From NCBI GenBank assembly GCA_948567375.1, contig OX419760.1:63484911-63548910 (forward strand): a stretch of 64,000 bases of DNA, written 5' to 3'. The DNA is from Lunularia cruciata. Its lineage: Eukaryota > Streptophyta > Marchantiopsida > Lunulariales > Lunulariaceae. Both the position numbers and the translations under genes were made by a program. A model generated the notes under the pieces. That model made no database searches. It saw only the letters and a program-made list of their open reading frames with translations, and was not told where the DNA came from. Below, piece by piece: positions 1 through 12,511 of this stretch; within the stretch, counting starts at the first letter, position 1; every line of letters begins with the position of its first letter.

Positions 1-319
1 TGGGTACTAATTACATGGTGGGACTCACCATCACTTGCACCATTTGCACCGTCGGATGTGCATCAGCAGGACCGTTATGGTTGGAGACCAAGGGGTATGC
101 TTTTGAAGTGTAGCTCTAGAGAGCTTACTTCTTTGATATCGAGCCTTCAAATTCTTGGTTATGATGGACAGAGGCTGGCAAGTGTCACCTGGATTCTCTT
201 AGTTAGAATGGGTGTGGCTTGACTATAATTAGTGTCTAGTTGTTGGTAGATTATTGAGTGATAGATCAAGTACTGATCTGATTGAGTGTGATTCATGTTG
301 TGTAAAAAACCTGATTACA
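1..319 (+). repeat. 3' part of the 5' LTR of element Z
   Basis: This stretch aligns with about 23768-24088, the end of the 3' LTR. Shared blocks include the tract around the CACCATCACTTGCACCATTTG motif and the GACTATAAT tract near its end. It closes with CTGATTACA at 311-319. The LTR start lies before the window. Position 320 onward is the element leader; no standard primer-binding site was recognised there. Confidence 0.8.
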
Positions 320-555
320 TTAGAGAAGTGCAAGGGGAAATCGGGTGCAAAAATTGAGGGTGTTGGAGGTATCTTCAAGCCTTGCTAATCATTGGTAGCT
401 CGATCAAGGTTCAGATTTTCCCTTGGAGTGATTGTGTGCAGAAGGTCTTCAAACTGATGTAGATTTGGCAATGAGGTAGACAGCGTGCAGAAGCTTGGCC
501 AATTTTCCTTGAGAAGATAGTCAATTTTGAGTAGTGGTGTTTGTTTTGAGCTCAA
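320..555 (+). other. Leader of element Z upstream of the duplicated unit
   Basis: This is unique leader sequence between the 5' LTR and the first duplicated unit. No open frame or known motif is visible. Confidence 0.5.
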
Positions 556-1479
556 GAGGTGAAAGTAAGACCAATTTGGTGCAAATTGAGCTCAAAGGGC
601 AAAATTGAAAGTAGAGTTGGGAACCTATCCCCATGAATTTGTGATTTGGATAACCCTATCTTTTCAATTTGGTTCAAGTGGAAAGTTAGTGGAAGATTTG
701 GTTGTCAGTCAACTTTAGGGATTTATGTCAGATTTACATCAGATTTTGGTTGGAGTTTATGTCAAATTTACATCAGATTTTGGCTTGAGTTGGAGGAACT
801 TTGCCAGATTTGGAGAGGCTTTGAGGGATAGGGTTGTGGGCTATGAGAGGCTAATAAGGCCTAAAAAGGCCAGCAAGCCAACTTGCTGGTGTGAGGGTAG
901 CTAGTTTAGAGTAGTTTTTGGTCATTGCTTGGCAAAATCTGCCCACCTTGCTAGATTGTGTGCAATAGGGTTTGACACCTAGATCTATGGTTCCTAGATT
1001 GGTGCCGTAGCCAATTGGTCCACCCTCACTTGTTGTCCTAATGATTGTTCCATTGTTATCTATACACTTGTACCTTTGGCTAAGAAAGATAAATTGATCA
1101 CATTCTTGGTGAACTTGGTAGCTTAGGAAGTAGATAACTCCTATGTCAAATGCCAAATGGTGACAAAGTCAGTCCAGTGTTGATTTATGAGATGGATTGT
1201 TTTCTTTTAGATTTCTTGTGATTGGACCTCTTCCATTCTCTACTTCTTGTTGTGCACCATGTTTGTATGAGGTGCACTAACTTTAGAGCGTTGGTGCTTT
1301 GTGTGCTTTCAATAGTGAGGTTGAAGTGATGACCAATCAGACTACATATTTTCGCTTTGATGAGGCAGGAAGTGATGACCGATAGACTATGAGAGTGCAT
1401 GTTGTGATTGTAGGTTATAGGTTGCTATTTCCTCTAGTGTAGTTGTTGTAGTTAGAGCTCCATTAGTGGGTGACATTGG

Positions 1480-3345
1480 TTGGTATGTTTGCATTTGGTG
1501 GTGCAATTACGGTGGTTACCGTTACGGGTTGCACTTTTTGGTTACTTTGTAATGATAGAGTTCATTTTGGATTCTAGAGGAGATAGCATTGCAATAAATA
1601 ATGGGTTTGCTCTAATTGGCACTTGGTATCAACTTGTATCTCAAGTCTTAGTGAGAGAGGAAATTTGTTTTGAGTTGGAGTTTGACATATGAGCTGATTT
1701 GATTGAGAGTGCACTTGGTATGTCCGTACTATTGTTGTAGGACATGGACAAGATTTATGGCATTTCCAAAGACCTCAAGCATTACTCTGGTACAATGGGT
1801 ACCATTGAGTTGAATAACTTCATCCAAGAGTTTGATAGTTGGTGTGATATGTAGTAGATGCAAAACCCAACTTTGTTCACACCCTTCATGGCATAGAAAG
1901 GGTTGTTTTAGCACTAAGAGGGTCCATTGATGGATGACTACCATGACTTCAAGAGAGCTCATTTGGAGGAGATTGAGCTATGGAGACAATATTGATCTCC
2001 AAACTATATCTCCATCACTTTAGGCTCAATTTTTAGGGGTAGATTGACTATACCACAAGTTCTAGCTCTAGTAGCATTGGTGGATATTTTGGAGATGGTG
2101 CTATTATGAGTGGAGGCACTACTACAAGAGGTGGTGTAGTATTGGGGTTTAACCCCATGGTGGAGTTTTTCCAATGTTTGAGACAAAACTACCAAGGAGT
2201 GTGGATTGACAAGTTGAGGAGCTTGCAAGAGTTCCAGCAAAAGTTGGAGAGAGAGCCTACGTGAGTCATACACTTGCATGAGATGGCTAATCAATTTTAC
2301 TCAGGAAGTTACTAAGGCCCAAGCAATCTAGTTTTGGTATGGGATATTGGACAAGGAGTTGTGATGTAGAGTCTGTGATGCTACATTGTTACATGCTACT
2401 TTGCCTACTTTGGTAGTAGTCTTTGGTTTGGCTGAGTGTATTGAGCTTAATATGGTAGAGGAGAGAATGGTGACATCTGCATTTGGTAGGGAGACTTCAT
2501 CAATAGATGTTATTTCTTCCAAAGTGCACCATGCCATGTTGGTTTTTGAAGATATGGTGGACAGCCTAGATCCTATGGAGTGAGTGGAGGGCTAGTGTAG
2601 CTAGACCGTTACCTTCCTTTTTGAGTCAGCAATAGCCAGTGAGTGGTGGTTTTGCATGTTTGACTTGTGGTGGACCTAACCATAGGAGAGAGTGCACTTA
2701 AGGTAGAGGACCTGCGGACCTTATACCTTTGGTGCGTCACAACCAGCATAGAGACAATCTGAGCATTGCCATAGATTTGGTCACAATAGTGATCAATACT
2801 TTGACCTACATCCGGAGTTATGGAGTGGTAGGGCTGCTATGGCAGGTGGTAAAGGAGCTCCAGGTCATGGAGGGAGAGGATGCACACTTGGTAGGGGTGC
2901 AATACCTGCACTTACTTTTGACACAACTGTGACTACTCGGATTGAGTAGTTGAAGTAGAGATTGGCTAGCATGGCCATCGCTCAAAGGAGATCAGATTCG
3001 GGTATTGAGGCTTCCACCTCATATGTTGGTGATAGAGACATTTTGGACTTCATGTGCGGAGTAACACAAGTGGATGCATCTTCCCTAATGATTAGGAGTG
3101 TAGTACATGCTCTAGAGCCTAGAGGAGCATCAATGGAGTTGGACCCATAGAGAGGAGAGGTTGGTAGACAGGTCAAACTTCCCTAGTCTTTTACACTCTT
3201 TGAGGCACTACAGATAACATCCATAGCTCCTATATATACTAGTGGAGGTGTGGTAGGTGGTGATGGGGTGAATGATGGACTACCTACTAGTCAACCACCT
3301 ACTACTGTATCGATTGAGTCTAGCTCAATGTTGGGGGTGGCTTAG
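1480..3345 (+). pseudogene. gag pseudogene of element Z, unit A
   Basis: This is the Gypsy nucleocapsid/capsid precursor, which would form the virus-like particle. The reading is broken by many stops and frame changes. Recognisable parts are the capsid-like stretch at about 2270-2580 (tryptophan- and leucine-rich, ending LAECIELNMVEE) and a CCHC zinc knuckle at 2657-2695 (CLTCGGPNHRREC). A second knuckle at about 2755-2800 has lost two of its cysteines. The equivalent second knuckle of unit B is intact, which confirms the family. No start codon is credible. The downstream region to 3345 is a proline- and glycine-rich linker towards the protease. Confidence 0.65.
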
Positions 3346-3840
3346 TTGTTTATGCACTTTCCATTATTCTCAACTAGTGACCTATATACATTGGAAGTTG
3401 ACCCAACCCCAATGATCCGGTTGGCTACCACACTTTGTGAAAGTAGGGATGATGTGGTCCTTACTACTAGAGCAAAGGTGGTTGATAGTGGAGCTAACTT
3501 GGTTGAGGAGCATAGGATCCGCTTAGCGATCAATGGTTTATAGTAGGTAGCAATGGCTAGATTAGAAGAGATACTAACTAGACTAGCCTTTGAGCAAGCA
3601 CGGTTTACACTTGGAGAGTTTTCCTATTGGATAACCAGAGAGGGACTTTTTGTTTGGTGGGACCTTTAGGGAAATTCTATACACTATAGAGGGTCTTACT
3701 AGACACTACTACGTAGTCTTGTGTTGGAGAAGGTTGTAGTTGTCGGTCTGGAATTACGGAAGACTGATATGGAGAGGTGTCTATTTCAGATCTAGAGATC
3801 TTTAGGGGTGGTTCTACATTGTACATCACATGTGGAGAGC
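3346..3840 (+). pseudogene. Protease N-terminal fragment, unit A
   Basis: A 65-codon open stretch (3346-3543) precedes a retropepsin-like segment at about 3690-3800. There an LDTTT motif stands where an aspartic protease has its D-T/S-G-A active site, followed by a GLELRKTD segment that is also present in unit B at 18290-18330. The fragment stops at the duplication join near 3840, so the C-terminal half of the protease is absent here. The family assignment rests on position and on the single-copy half at 18400-18870. Confidence 0.5.
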
Positions 3841-4190
3841 TTTAGGAGGTGAAAGTAGGATCAATTTGTTGCAAGCTGAGCTCAAAAAGTAAAAATTGAA
3901 GGTGGAGTTGGAAATTCATCCTTGTGAATTTGTGATTTGGAGAAACTCATCTTTTCAATTTGGCTCGAGTGAAGAGTTAGCAAAGGATTTGGTATTCAAC
4001 CATTTATAGGGATTTATGTCAAATTTTACATCAGATTTTGTGAAGGGTTTATGTCAGATTTTGGCAAGAAGAACTTTGATCCCATTCTCAATGATCTTCA
4101 TAGCTCAAGAAGTAAATAAGTACTCCAATTATGTTCAAATGCCAAATGGTGACAAAGTCAGTCCAGTATTGATTTATGAGATGAAGGGTT

Positions 4191-4735
4191 TTTGTTTAGC
4201 CTTCTTGTGATTGGGATCCCTCCATTCTATACTTCCTGTTTGTGCACCATGTTTGTGTGAGGTGCCTTGAATTTAGAGCGTTGGTGCTTTGGTATGCTCT
4301 CGGTAGTGAGGCTAGAGTGATGACCAATCAAACTACCTATGTTTCTCTTTGGTGAGGTAGGAAGTGATGACCTATAGATTGTGAGAGTGCGTGTTGTGAT
4401 GGCAAGTTACAGGTTGCACTCTCCCCTAGTGTAGTTGTAATTAGAGCTACATATGGAGATGGACGGTTTTTTTTAGCCTTCTTGTGATTGGACCCCCTCC
4501 ATTCTATACTTCCTATTTGTGCACCATGTTTGTGTGAGGTGCCTTGAAGTTAGAACGTTGGTGCTTTGGTGTGCTCTCGGTAGTGAGGCTAGAGTGATGA
4601 CAAGTCAAACTACCTATGTTTCTCTATGGTGAGGTAGGAAGTGATGACCTACAGACTATGAGAGTGCATGTTGTGATGGCAGGTTACAGGTTGCTCTTTC
4701 CTAGTGTAGTTGTTAGAGCTACATTAGTCGGTGAC
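4191..4735 (+). repeat. Minor tandem duplication of about 283 bp inside unit B
   Basis: The segment from about 4191 (TTTTGTTTAGCCTTCTTGTG) to about 4450 is repeated from about 4474 (TTTTTTTTAGCCTTCTTGTG) to about 4730. The block is single in unit A (about 1200-1465). It is therefore a later, local duplication in noncoding leader sequence. Confidence 0.7.
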
Positions 4736-4757
4736 ATTTAGTTAGTGGTGTTGGCAC

Positions 4758-6249
4758 TTGGTGGGGTACTTGTGGAGGTTACAATTGTGGGTTGCAATTT
4801 TTGGTTACTTTGTCATGATAGAGTTCTTTGGGGATTCCAAAGGAGATAGCAATGTAGTAGATAGTGGATTTACTTGGAGTGGTGCTCATTATCAGCATGT
4901 GTCTCAAGTCCTAGTGAGAGAGGAGATTGACTTTAAGTCAAAGTTTGACACACGAGTTGATTCAATCAAGAGTGCACTTGGTGTATCTGCATTGTTATTG
5001 TGGGACATGGACAAGATTTATGGAGCCTCCAAAGGCCCCAAGTGTTACTCTAGTATGATGGGTACCATTGAGTTGGATGACTTCATATAGGAGTTTGATA
5101 GTTGGTATGATCTATAGTGCAGAATCCTCCTTTGTTCACACCTTTCATGGCGTGGAAGGGGTTATTTTGGCACTTGAAGGGTCCACCAATGGATAACTAC
5201 CATGAGTTCAGGGGAGCTTACTAGGAGGATATTGAGCTTTGGAGACAGTATTGATCTCCAAACTATGCCTCCATTACTTCAAGCTTGGTTTCTAAAGGTA
5301 GGTCAACAATACCCACTAGTTCTAGCTCTAGTAATGTTGGTAGATCTCTTGGAGATGGTGCTACTATGAGTGGAGATACTACTACAAGAGGTAATGTGGT
5401 ATTGTGGTTTAACCCCATGTTGGTTTTCTTCTAGTGTTTGAGGCAACCTACTAGGGAGTATGGATTGACAAGTTGAGGAGCTTGCAAGAGTTCCAATGGA
5501 AGGCTGGAGAGAGCTTATACACTCGCATGAGACAACTAATCAGTTTTACTTAGGGAGTTATTGAGGCCCAAGCAATCCAGTTTTGGTATGGGATAATAGA
5601 CAAGGAGTTGTGATGTAGAGTCCATGATGCTTTGTTGTTACAAGCTACTTCACGTACTTTGGCAATGGTCTTTGATTTGGTTGAGCGTATTAAGCTCAAC
5701 ATGGTGGAGGAGAGAGAAGTGACATCTGGATTTGGTAGAGAGACCTCATCCATAGTAGTTACTTCTTCCAACGTGCAGTAAAGTGCACCATGCTATGTTG
5801 GTTTTTGAGGACAAGGTGGACAACCTAGGTCCTATGGAGTGAGTGGAGGGCCTAGTTTGGCTAGATCCTTGCCTTCATTTTTGGGTTAGCAGCAACCAAT
5901 GAGTGGTGGTGTTGCTTATTGGACTTATGGTGGACCTCATCATAGGAGAGAGTGCACTCAAGGCAGCAGATCTGATACCTCTGATGCATCATAGCCAACA
6001 TAAAGACAATGTAAGCATTGCTATAGGTTTGGTCACACTAGTGACCGGTGCTTTGACCTACACCCGGAGTTACGGAGTGGTAGGGCTACTATGGCAGGTA
6101 GTAGAGGAGTTCCAAGTCATGGAGGACAAGATGGTAGAGGTGGTGGTAAAAGATCCACACCTAGTAGAGGTGTTATACCTTCCCTTACTTCTGATATAGC
6201 CATGGCTACTTGCATTAAGCACTTGGAGCATAGATTGGCTAGCATGGCC
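4758..6249 (+). pseudogene. gag pseudogene of element Z, unit B (5' part)
   Basis: This is the duplicate of the unit A gag. The first 110 codons (4758-5090) are open and match 1480-1850. The second CCHC knuckle at 6010-6051 is intact (CKHCYRFGHTSDRC), while the first knuckle at about 5915-5955 has lost two cysteines. The two units are thus damaged in opposite knuckles. The gag is cut at 6249 by family A copy 1 and resumes at 14022. Confidence 0.65.
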
Positions 6250-6938
6250 TGTGAGCCGGCCTATCTCTCACTCAAGATGAACCTCTGATGGCTATTATAG
6301 TAGCGCACCATGGACTAAGAAGGCAAGGAACCCGAACTCCATCATACTCCTCCAAGGCTAACATTCCAAGACTCAAGACATTGATCACTAGAGAACTCAA
6401 TGAGAGAGAGATAGTTGCAAATGAAAGGATGATGAGTACCTCCTCACCCCTTGTTTATATACTTGTGAAATAGTTACGTACCAAAGTTACTAATTACCGC
6501 AGTAACTCAAGTTACTAGACTAAAAGTCAAGTAAAGTCAAAAAGTAGAAAGGAATATCCATTCACATGGGCATATTCCCCTAAGCATGTGGTCTTATCTT
6601 GACCCAACCACTAAGTCAAGGATTCCTTCACATGGGCTATCCTTGGACTATAGAAGAATCCAAAACAAAAAGGCTTGCGGGCCCAAGAGTTCTCAACTCT
6701 TTCCTCAAAGCCAAATACCTAGGAATAATACCAAGTCAACACACTAAAATCCAAAATAGTGGTGCTCATCTTTTCTACTTCCTCTAAAGTAAGGTCCCCT
6801 CTATCTTAGCTATGACTAAATTTAGCTAACCATGACTAATATAGAACCATCCTTTATCTCTAAATAATATCTCTTTAAGTACTTGTAATACCAAGCTAAA
6901 TATCACAATACCACACACATGCACAAATGGGTGTTACA
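6250..6938 (-). repeat. 3' LTR of family A copy 1
   Basis: This 689-bp LTR is bounded by TG and CA on the minus strand. It is nearly identical to 13336-14021 and to 36761-37452. Short frames inside the LTR are shared by all three LTRs but look like noncoding shadows. Confidence 0.95.
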
Positions 6939-6952
6939 TTTACCCCCGGACT
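6939..6952 (-). other. Polypurine tract of family A copy 1
   Basis: Read on the minus strand the bases are AGTCCGGGGGTAAA, directly before the LTR start TGTAACACCC. A purine run in this place is the usual primer for plus-strand DNA synthesis. Confidence 0.75.
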
Positions 6953-6986
6953 AAGTTTTCACTTTGTCCTCAAAGTGAAGGTCTCT

Positions 6987-7544
6987 CTACCTTCTATGGT
7001 ACATCTTCAACTTATCATGGTTAATCCTATCAAAGTGTCTTCCTCCCAACTCCTTGAGATCATAGGTGTAATTGCCCCACACCTTCTCCACTATGAAAGG
7101 TCCAAAGTACTTAGGCAAAAACTTCTTTTGCACTCTCTTGAATTGAATGGAATCAAACAACATTACCCAATCACCTTCTTTGAAAGTCTCCACTTTCTTC
7201 TTGCCTTGCCTCTTGTGATAGCTCTCCTTTTGTTTCCTTTGGGCTTGCTCCACTCAAACCATAGCAACTGCTCTTGCCTCTTCCAACTCCATGAGTTGAT
7301 CCTTCCTTAACTTCTCTGCATCACTTCCTTGTGCTTTCTTCAATCTCCTATGAATGCTTTGGAAGGTAGGAAGATCAAAGTGAATAGGTAAGGTAGACTC
7401 AATACCATACACCAATTGAAATGGAGAATATCCAGTGGAATTCTTCATGGTTGTCATATACTTCCACAAAACTGCATGAATCCTCTTGTCCCAATGATGT
7501 TTAGCCCCCTCCATTTCTGCATCTTTGGCCAACATCATGCACAA
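6987..7544 (-). pseudogene. Integrase core and C-terminal domain, family A copy 1
   Basis: Two abutting frames (7544-7254 and 7253-6987) continue the integrase. The first matches the post-DDE-Glu part, with a VYGIE-type tract. The second has the basic linker and the GPF/Y module (YFGPFIVEKV), ending near the PPT. The lesions at 7545-7645 and 7253 are stops or frame changes relative to copy 2, where the core is open at 42726-43580. No chromodomain follows, so the protein ends with the GPF/Y module. Confidence 0.85.
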
Positions 7545-7645
7545 GGTCTGATTGGTTCTCTCTGCAAGCCATTGGAATTTGGTTTATAGGATGTAGTTAC
7601 TCTATGTGTGATAGAGAAATGTTGTAGCATGGCTGTAATAATGCT

Positions 7646-9715
7646 TCATGTAAACTCTCCTCCTCTATCAGAAACCAACTCCAAAGGGCATCCAAACCTA
7701 GTGATAATGCGTTCATAAAGAAATCTACCCACTTCATCTTCATTCTTGTCCCTCAATGGTCTAGCCTCAACCCACTTGGTAAGGTAATCAGTAACTACCA
7801 CAATGTACCGATTGTTCCTTGGGGTTCTATTGAGAGGACCTACAAAATCAATTCCCCACTTCTCAAAAGGTCCTAGCAATGGAATTGATCTAAGTGGTGG
7901 AGTGGATGTAGACTTCCTAGCAAAAGCTTGAAAAACATGACAAGTTTTGCAATAACCAAGAAAATCCTTGAAAATCCCTCTCCAATGGTAACCTGCATCT
8001 AGAATCTCGAAAGCAGTCACATTTCCTGCAAAGTGTCCTCCACATACTAAAACTTCATGAAACTCCTTTATGAGGAGGATAGACTCTTCCTTACCCACTG
8101 CTCTTTGAAGTAGACCATCTGGTCCTTGGTGAAAAATAATATCCTCCACCATTGTGTAAGGTCTAGATCTTGCTACAAGGGCCTTCCTCTCCCTAGCATG
8201 CATCCCTTCTGGATAGTTACCTCTTGTCACAAAATCCACAATCTCCTTGTACTCCATTGGAACCTCTTGAGTGAATGAGATTGTCATGAGCTCCTCATCT
8301 GGGAAGGAATCATCCATTGGCTCATCTCCATCATGATCATAGGCTGTAGATAACAAATCAGCATTTGCATGTTTCTTTCCTGGCCTATCTTCAATGATGT
8401 AGTCATACTCAGACAAGAGTATCATCCACCTTGCTAGTCTCCCTTCAACATTAGGCTTGTTGAAGATGTACTTCAAAGCCTTGTGATCCATGACAATGGT
8501 GGCTTTCCCTCCAATCAAGTAGTGTCTAAACTTCTTGAGACCAAAGATCCATGCCAACCCTTCTCTCTCTGTGACAGAGTAGTTCTTCTCTGCTGAAACT
8601 ATCTGCCTACTAGCATAAGCTATTGGATGATCATGCCCATCTTGGTCTAATTGACTAAGAGTGCATCCTATAGCTACATTAGAAGCACCAGTGTAGAGGA
8701 CAAAAGGCTTACTCCAATCAGGTTTAGCAAGAATTGGAGCTACAACAAGGGATTGCTTGAGTTCCTCAAAAGCTTTGAGAGCCTCCTTGTCTTCCAAAAT
8801 CACCATGTAATCTACACCCTTCTTCATGTAGATGGTCAATGCATAAGCCTTGTTGGAAAATGAGAAGATGAACTTCCTATAGTACCCAACCATCCCCAAG
8901 AATTGGCATAACTTTGTCAAGCTTGAAGGGAATGGAAGGTCTGAGATTTTCCTCACCTTCTCAAGATCAACTGCTATTCCATCCTTGGAGATGATGTGCC
9001 CCAAAAGTAGACCTTCTTCACATCCAAAAATGCACTTCTCTGGGTTGAGTGATGCATTTGCCTCATCCAAGCGTTGCAAGACTTTGATTAGATGCTCAAA
9101 GTGCTCCTCCTTGCTCCCATAGACACAAAAGTCATCAATGGAGTCTCTCACAAATTTCCCAATGAAAGGTGTAAATACCTTGTTCATGAACCGTTGGAAT
9201 GTGGCTGGAGCATTGCAAAGCCCAAAAGGCATGACCTTGAAAGCGTAATTTCCCCAAGGTGTGGTGAATGTGGTGAGTTGTTGATGCTCTGGTGCAATCT
9301 TGATTTGGTTGTATCCACTATAACCATCTCCAAAACTGTACCTCTCATGACCTGCAACCTCCTCCAAGATCTCATCAATGAATGGCAATGGGTAGTAGTC
9401 CTTCTTGGTAACAACATTAAGCTTCTTGTAATCCACACATACCTGAAGCTTGCCATTCTTTTTCTTCACAATGACAATTGGAGACACCCATTCTGAATTC
9501 TCCACCTCAAAGATAAATCCAGCCTCCTTGAGCTTATCAATCTCCTCCTTCACAACCAAAGATATTGGTGGGCTAATGCGACGTTGCTTTTGGCAGATTG
9601 GTCTTGCATGTGACTCCACCTCTATCTTGTGCTCCTCCAAGGTGACTTCCTTCAAATCCTTGTAACTAAAAGCAAGCACATGGATGAACTTGTGGAAAAT
9701 CTCCTCAAATCTCAC
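7646..9715 (-). pseudogene. pol: reverse transcriptase, RNase H, integrase N-terminal part, family A copy 1
   Basis: This 689-codon open frame copies RNA into DNA and inserts it. RT occupies about residues 20-200, with KLNVVTKKDYYPLP, PFGLCNAPATFQRFM and the catalytic SIDDFCVYG. RNase H occupies about residues 330-450; the first acidic position reads YTGAS where copy 2 has YTDAS, a probable loss of the catalytic Asp. The integrase HHCC region is at about residues 545-600. The core carries both early aspartates (GIDFVGPL and SDRGGEFT). The frame ends inside the core before the glutamate. The likely true start is upstream, fused to gag-protease. Confidence 0.9.
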
Positions 9716-10192
9716 TTTCTCCTCCTTGGTAACATTTGGGCCATACTTGAGGGTAGCTAACCTCTCTCTACCTCCTCAAGTGTCAATGGTGATTTGTCTG
9801 GGTCCTTCAAAACCTCAAGCTTAGGTGCAAAATCCATAGCACACAAGGGATACACATCTGAATCAGATTCAGATTCATCCTCCTCCGTGAAAGTCTCCTC
9901 CTCCATGCTTGTGTCCACACCTGAAGCTCCTTCTTCAAAATCTGATTCCCAATAATCAAAAGATGGTGTATCTAAATGTGAAGTGTTGGTGGTGTTAGTC
10001 ACAGGAACAGTGACTCTATGGTTTGATAGCCCAATCCTCAAGTACCCTTTGTGCCATCGATCAGTTGTGCGTGCTGCTCAACCATGGCCTCCCAAGAAGT
10101 AAGTCATAGCTTGAATCCTTCAAGACTTGGAAAGTCATGAGATTTTGAACTCCCATAACTGAAACTACCACCTTATCCATCACTCCTACTGG
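9716..10192 (-). pseudogene. Protease-RT linker, family A copy 1
   Basis: An open stretch (10041-9757) is acidic (EEETFTEEDESESDSD) and joins the protease to RT. It corresponds to 40823-41068 in copy 2. The adjoining bases carry the end of the protease, with a GRPWL-like motif in copy 2. Stops separate it from both neighbours. Confidence 0.7.
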
Positions 10193-11808
10193 TCAAACTT
10201 GTTGCTTGTTTGCCATGCTCACCACAAATGTTGAAGGTCTTGAGGGTATCATACCCAACTTCTTCATCAACCTTTTTGATATGGCATTCACTGCTGATCC
10301 TCCATCAACCAATGCATCCTTGATGTTGTGACCATTCACTCTCACATCAATCTTGGAGGCATATTCACAAGCCTCCCATGGTGCTGGCTTGGCATCCACC
10401 ACCCCCATTGATATTGGAACTTTTGCCTTCTTCTTCTTCTTGCTCCTTGTAGAACTCAAACCACCTCTAAGCTCCTTTCTCAAGGTAGGATTCAAAGCAA
10501 TCAATTGGCCCACTGTGATGTTAGCCTTGTGACTACCAACATCCTCCAACACAATGTAGTTCCACTGTTGTTTTGAGATCAAGAAGTCCTCCATCCCCAA
10601 CTTCTTTCTTGGAGTCTTTGTTGTTGATGGTGTTGAGGTGCAAGTGCTCCTAGTAGACATAGGAGTATCCTTGCTTGAAGTAAATCCTTGAGAAGAGTGA
10701 ACATCCTCTGCAAAATGAGCTCTCTTCTTCTCTTGTGCCAAAAGCTCCAAATTAAGACCCTTGGAGTTTGAGCACTCTCCCTTCTCATACTTTCTCTCAA
10801 CCACATCTATGGATGCTATCCCCTTACCTTTGCTGGGATTAGGAGCCACTTGGGTTTCACTACCTCCCTCTTTCCCTCTATTGGCTCCCTCATAACCCTT
10901 TCCTCCATGGTAAGTGGAATTTGGGCAATTCCTTTGGATATGGCCTCTTCCTCCACAACCAAAACAATTTCTATCATTGAAATTGTTGGCTGGTTGGCCT
11001 CCTCTATATGGATAGTTTCCATAACTCCTAGGCCCTCTCCCTACATTCTGATCCACCTCTCTCTTCTCCCATAGTTGCACCACATTGATCTTGAGATCTG
11101 CAAGTTGTTCTATGATGGTTTGAAGTGGATCTTTTGGTGGAGGTGCAAGAACTGGAGCAACCACTACTTGTGGTGCAACCCTTACCACCAAACTATCAGA
11201 AGTTCCACCATACTTGTAGCCTTGAGGAGGATGCACAACCTCCTTCACCACCAAATCACTCTCATCCCCTTCCAAACTCTCCTCCATATGAATTGTGATC
11301 TTGATAGCTTCAACCTTGGAAGAAGGTTTCTCATATCTCACCTTGCTTCTAATTTGTGGTCTCAACCCTCCCACAAAATTCTTGTGAGCATGGCCCCTAT
11401 GCCAATCATTGTAGTCTCCACATCATCCCCACCCTTCCTCAACACTATGCAAAATCTGGACTTTAACTTTTCCACTCTTTCCACATAGACTCTCACTTTC
11501 TCTCCTTCTCCTTGCTTGAGAAATGTGACCTCACTCATCAATCTCTCATAACTCTCATCAGGAAGAAAGTTCTCAATGAGTGCTGAAATCAAAGTCTCCC
11601 AAGACTCCTCTTCCCCATCTCTCCTCTCTCTCTTTTGGTATTCTGACTCATACCATGTAAGTGCTGCATCCTCAAAGAAATCAGGTAATAATGAGGCCCA
11701 CTCATTCTTCCTCCTCTCATTGTTTCCTATGCAAGCTCTCTTGAAGTCTCTCACAAAGGCCTCCACATCTTCTCCATCCTTGCTAAAGAAAACCGGAAGT
11801 TTTCCCAT
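10193..11808 (-). pseudogene. gag-protease, family A copy 1 (frameshifted)
   Basis: Capsid is encoded at 11808-11362, then the frame shifts near 11370 and continues at 11374-10193. Copy 2 keeps this part as one frame (39019-40650), so the break is copy-specific. A CCHC knuckle lies at 10925-10966 (CFGCGGRGHIQRNC). The retropepsin active site reads LVDGGSAVN near the end. The start at 11808 is chosen because copy 2 begins at the same place with a similar N-terminus. Confidence 0.88.
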
Positions 11809-12085
11809 CTTAACCCCTCACTATCTTTCTTTTCTCTCAAATTTTTTTTTCTTTTCTCTCACTCTATTACTAATAGAGTATATACATGACTAACACCATC
11901 TGAGAATAATCCACTCTAGGGAACACAAAAGGTTCAGGTTGCTCCAAGATTTCTATAACAACATCAAATCCTAGAGTGCATATTAATCTAACTCTCATGG
12001 ATAGTTTATCCATGAGTTGAAAGATTATCTCCATCACTAATCTTGAGAACTAGTTGATGAAGGTGGTAGTATTTCTGTAGCTCTA

Positions 12086-12511
12086 CTAAGACTCTCTCCA
12101 AAATCTTTCACCAAAGTTTCCCAAAAGTGCTTTTACTCCACTACACTCATGTCCTTTTGGAAGTCCTTCCATTCCACAAACCTCACACAACTCCTTGGTC
12201 TTAGATCTTCTCCCTCCTAATCTTGGTGAAGAAGGTCCAACATGCAAACCCAAGTCAAGTAAGCCTCTCCTTTCCCTCAATCTCTTGCTCTCAAAGGTCA
12301 ATGGACATGAACTTGCCTTATGTCCCTTCTCTCCACACAGAAAGCACTTAGACTCACTCTTTCCTCCAAGTGGTGTAGGTTTCTGGATCCTCTCAACACT
12401 CTCTTCAAATTCTATTGTAAACTCTCTTTTCCTCAAATCCACCCCTACAATCACCTCAAACCCTTGGGAAACCTTGCATAATCTCAATTTCCACTCTTGA
12501 TGACCCTCCAT
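12086..12511 (-). CDS. Extra zinc-knuckle ORF upstream of gag, family A copy 1
   Basis: This 141-codon ORF lies between the leader and gag, where most Gypsy elements have no gene. It holds a perfect CCHC knuckle at 12305-12346 (CFLCGEKGHKASSC) and a second Cys/His cluster near the C-terminus (CEVCGMEGLPKGHEC). The middle is basic. Copy 2 has the same ORF (38311-38724) with few changes, mostly conservative. Function is unknown. RNA or DNA binding is plausible from the knuckle. It could be an accessory Tat/Ogre-like ORF1 or a detached nucleocapsid module. Confidence 0.75.
   Translation of the reverse strand: MEGHQEWKLRLCKVSQGFEVIVGVDLRKREFTIEFEESVERIQKPTPLGGKSESKCFLCGEKGHKASSCPLTFESKRLRERRGLLDLGLHVGPSSPRLGGRRSKTKELCEVCGMEGLPKGHECSGVKALLGNFGERFWRES

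Larger units (their letters stand above)
556..3840 (+). repeat. Tandem duplication, unit A (leader, gag, start of protease)
   Basis: Unit A begins at about 556 (AGAGGTGAAAGTAAGACC) and is matched from about 3841 (AGGAGGTGAAAGTAGGATC) onward by unit B. The end of unit A (about 3700-3838) matches 18255-18400, just before Z resumes with its single-copy protease. The unit is about 3.3 kb. The join at about 3840/3841 therefore jumps from mid-protease back to the leader. This is a direct tandem duplication inside the element, and it is old, because the units differ at many sites. Confidence 0.8.

Noticed and set aside
9092..9496. Plus-strand 134-codon frame (also mirrored at 41329-41733)
   Set aside because: Antisense shadow of the conserved RT; it mirrors pol conservation.
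7646..9715. The 689-codon frame as a host gene
   Set aside because: It is clearly Gypsy pol (RT, RNase H, integrase) within a complete LTR element.
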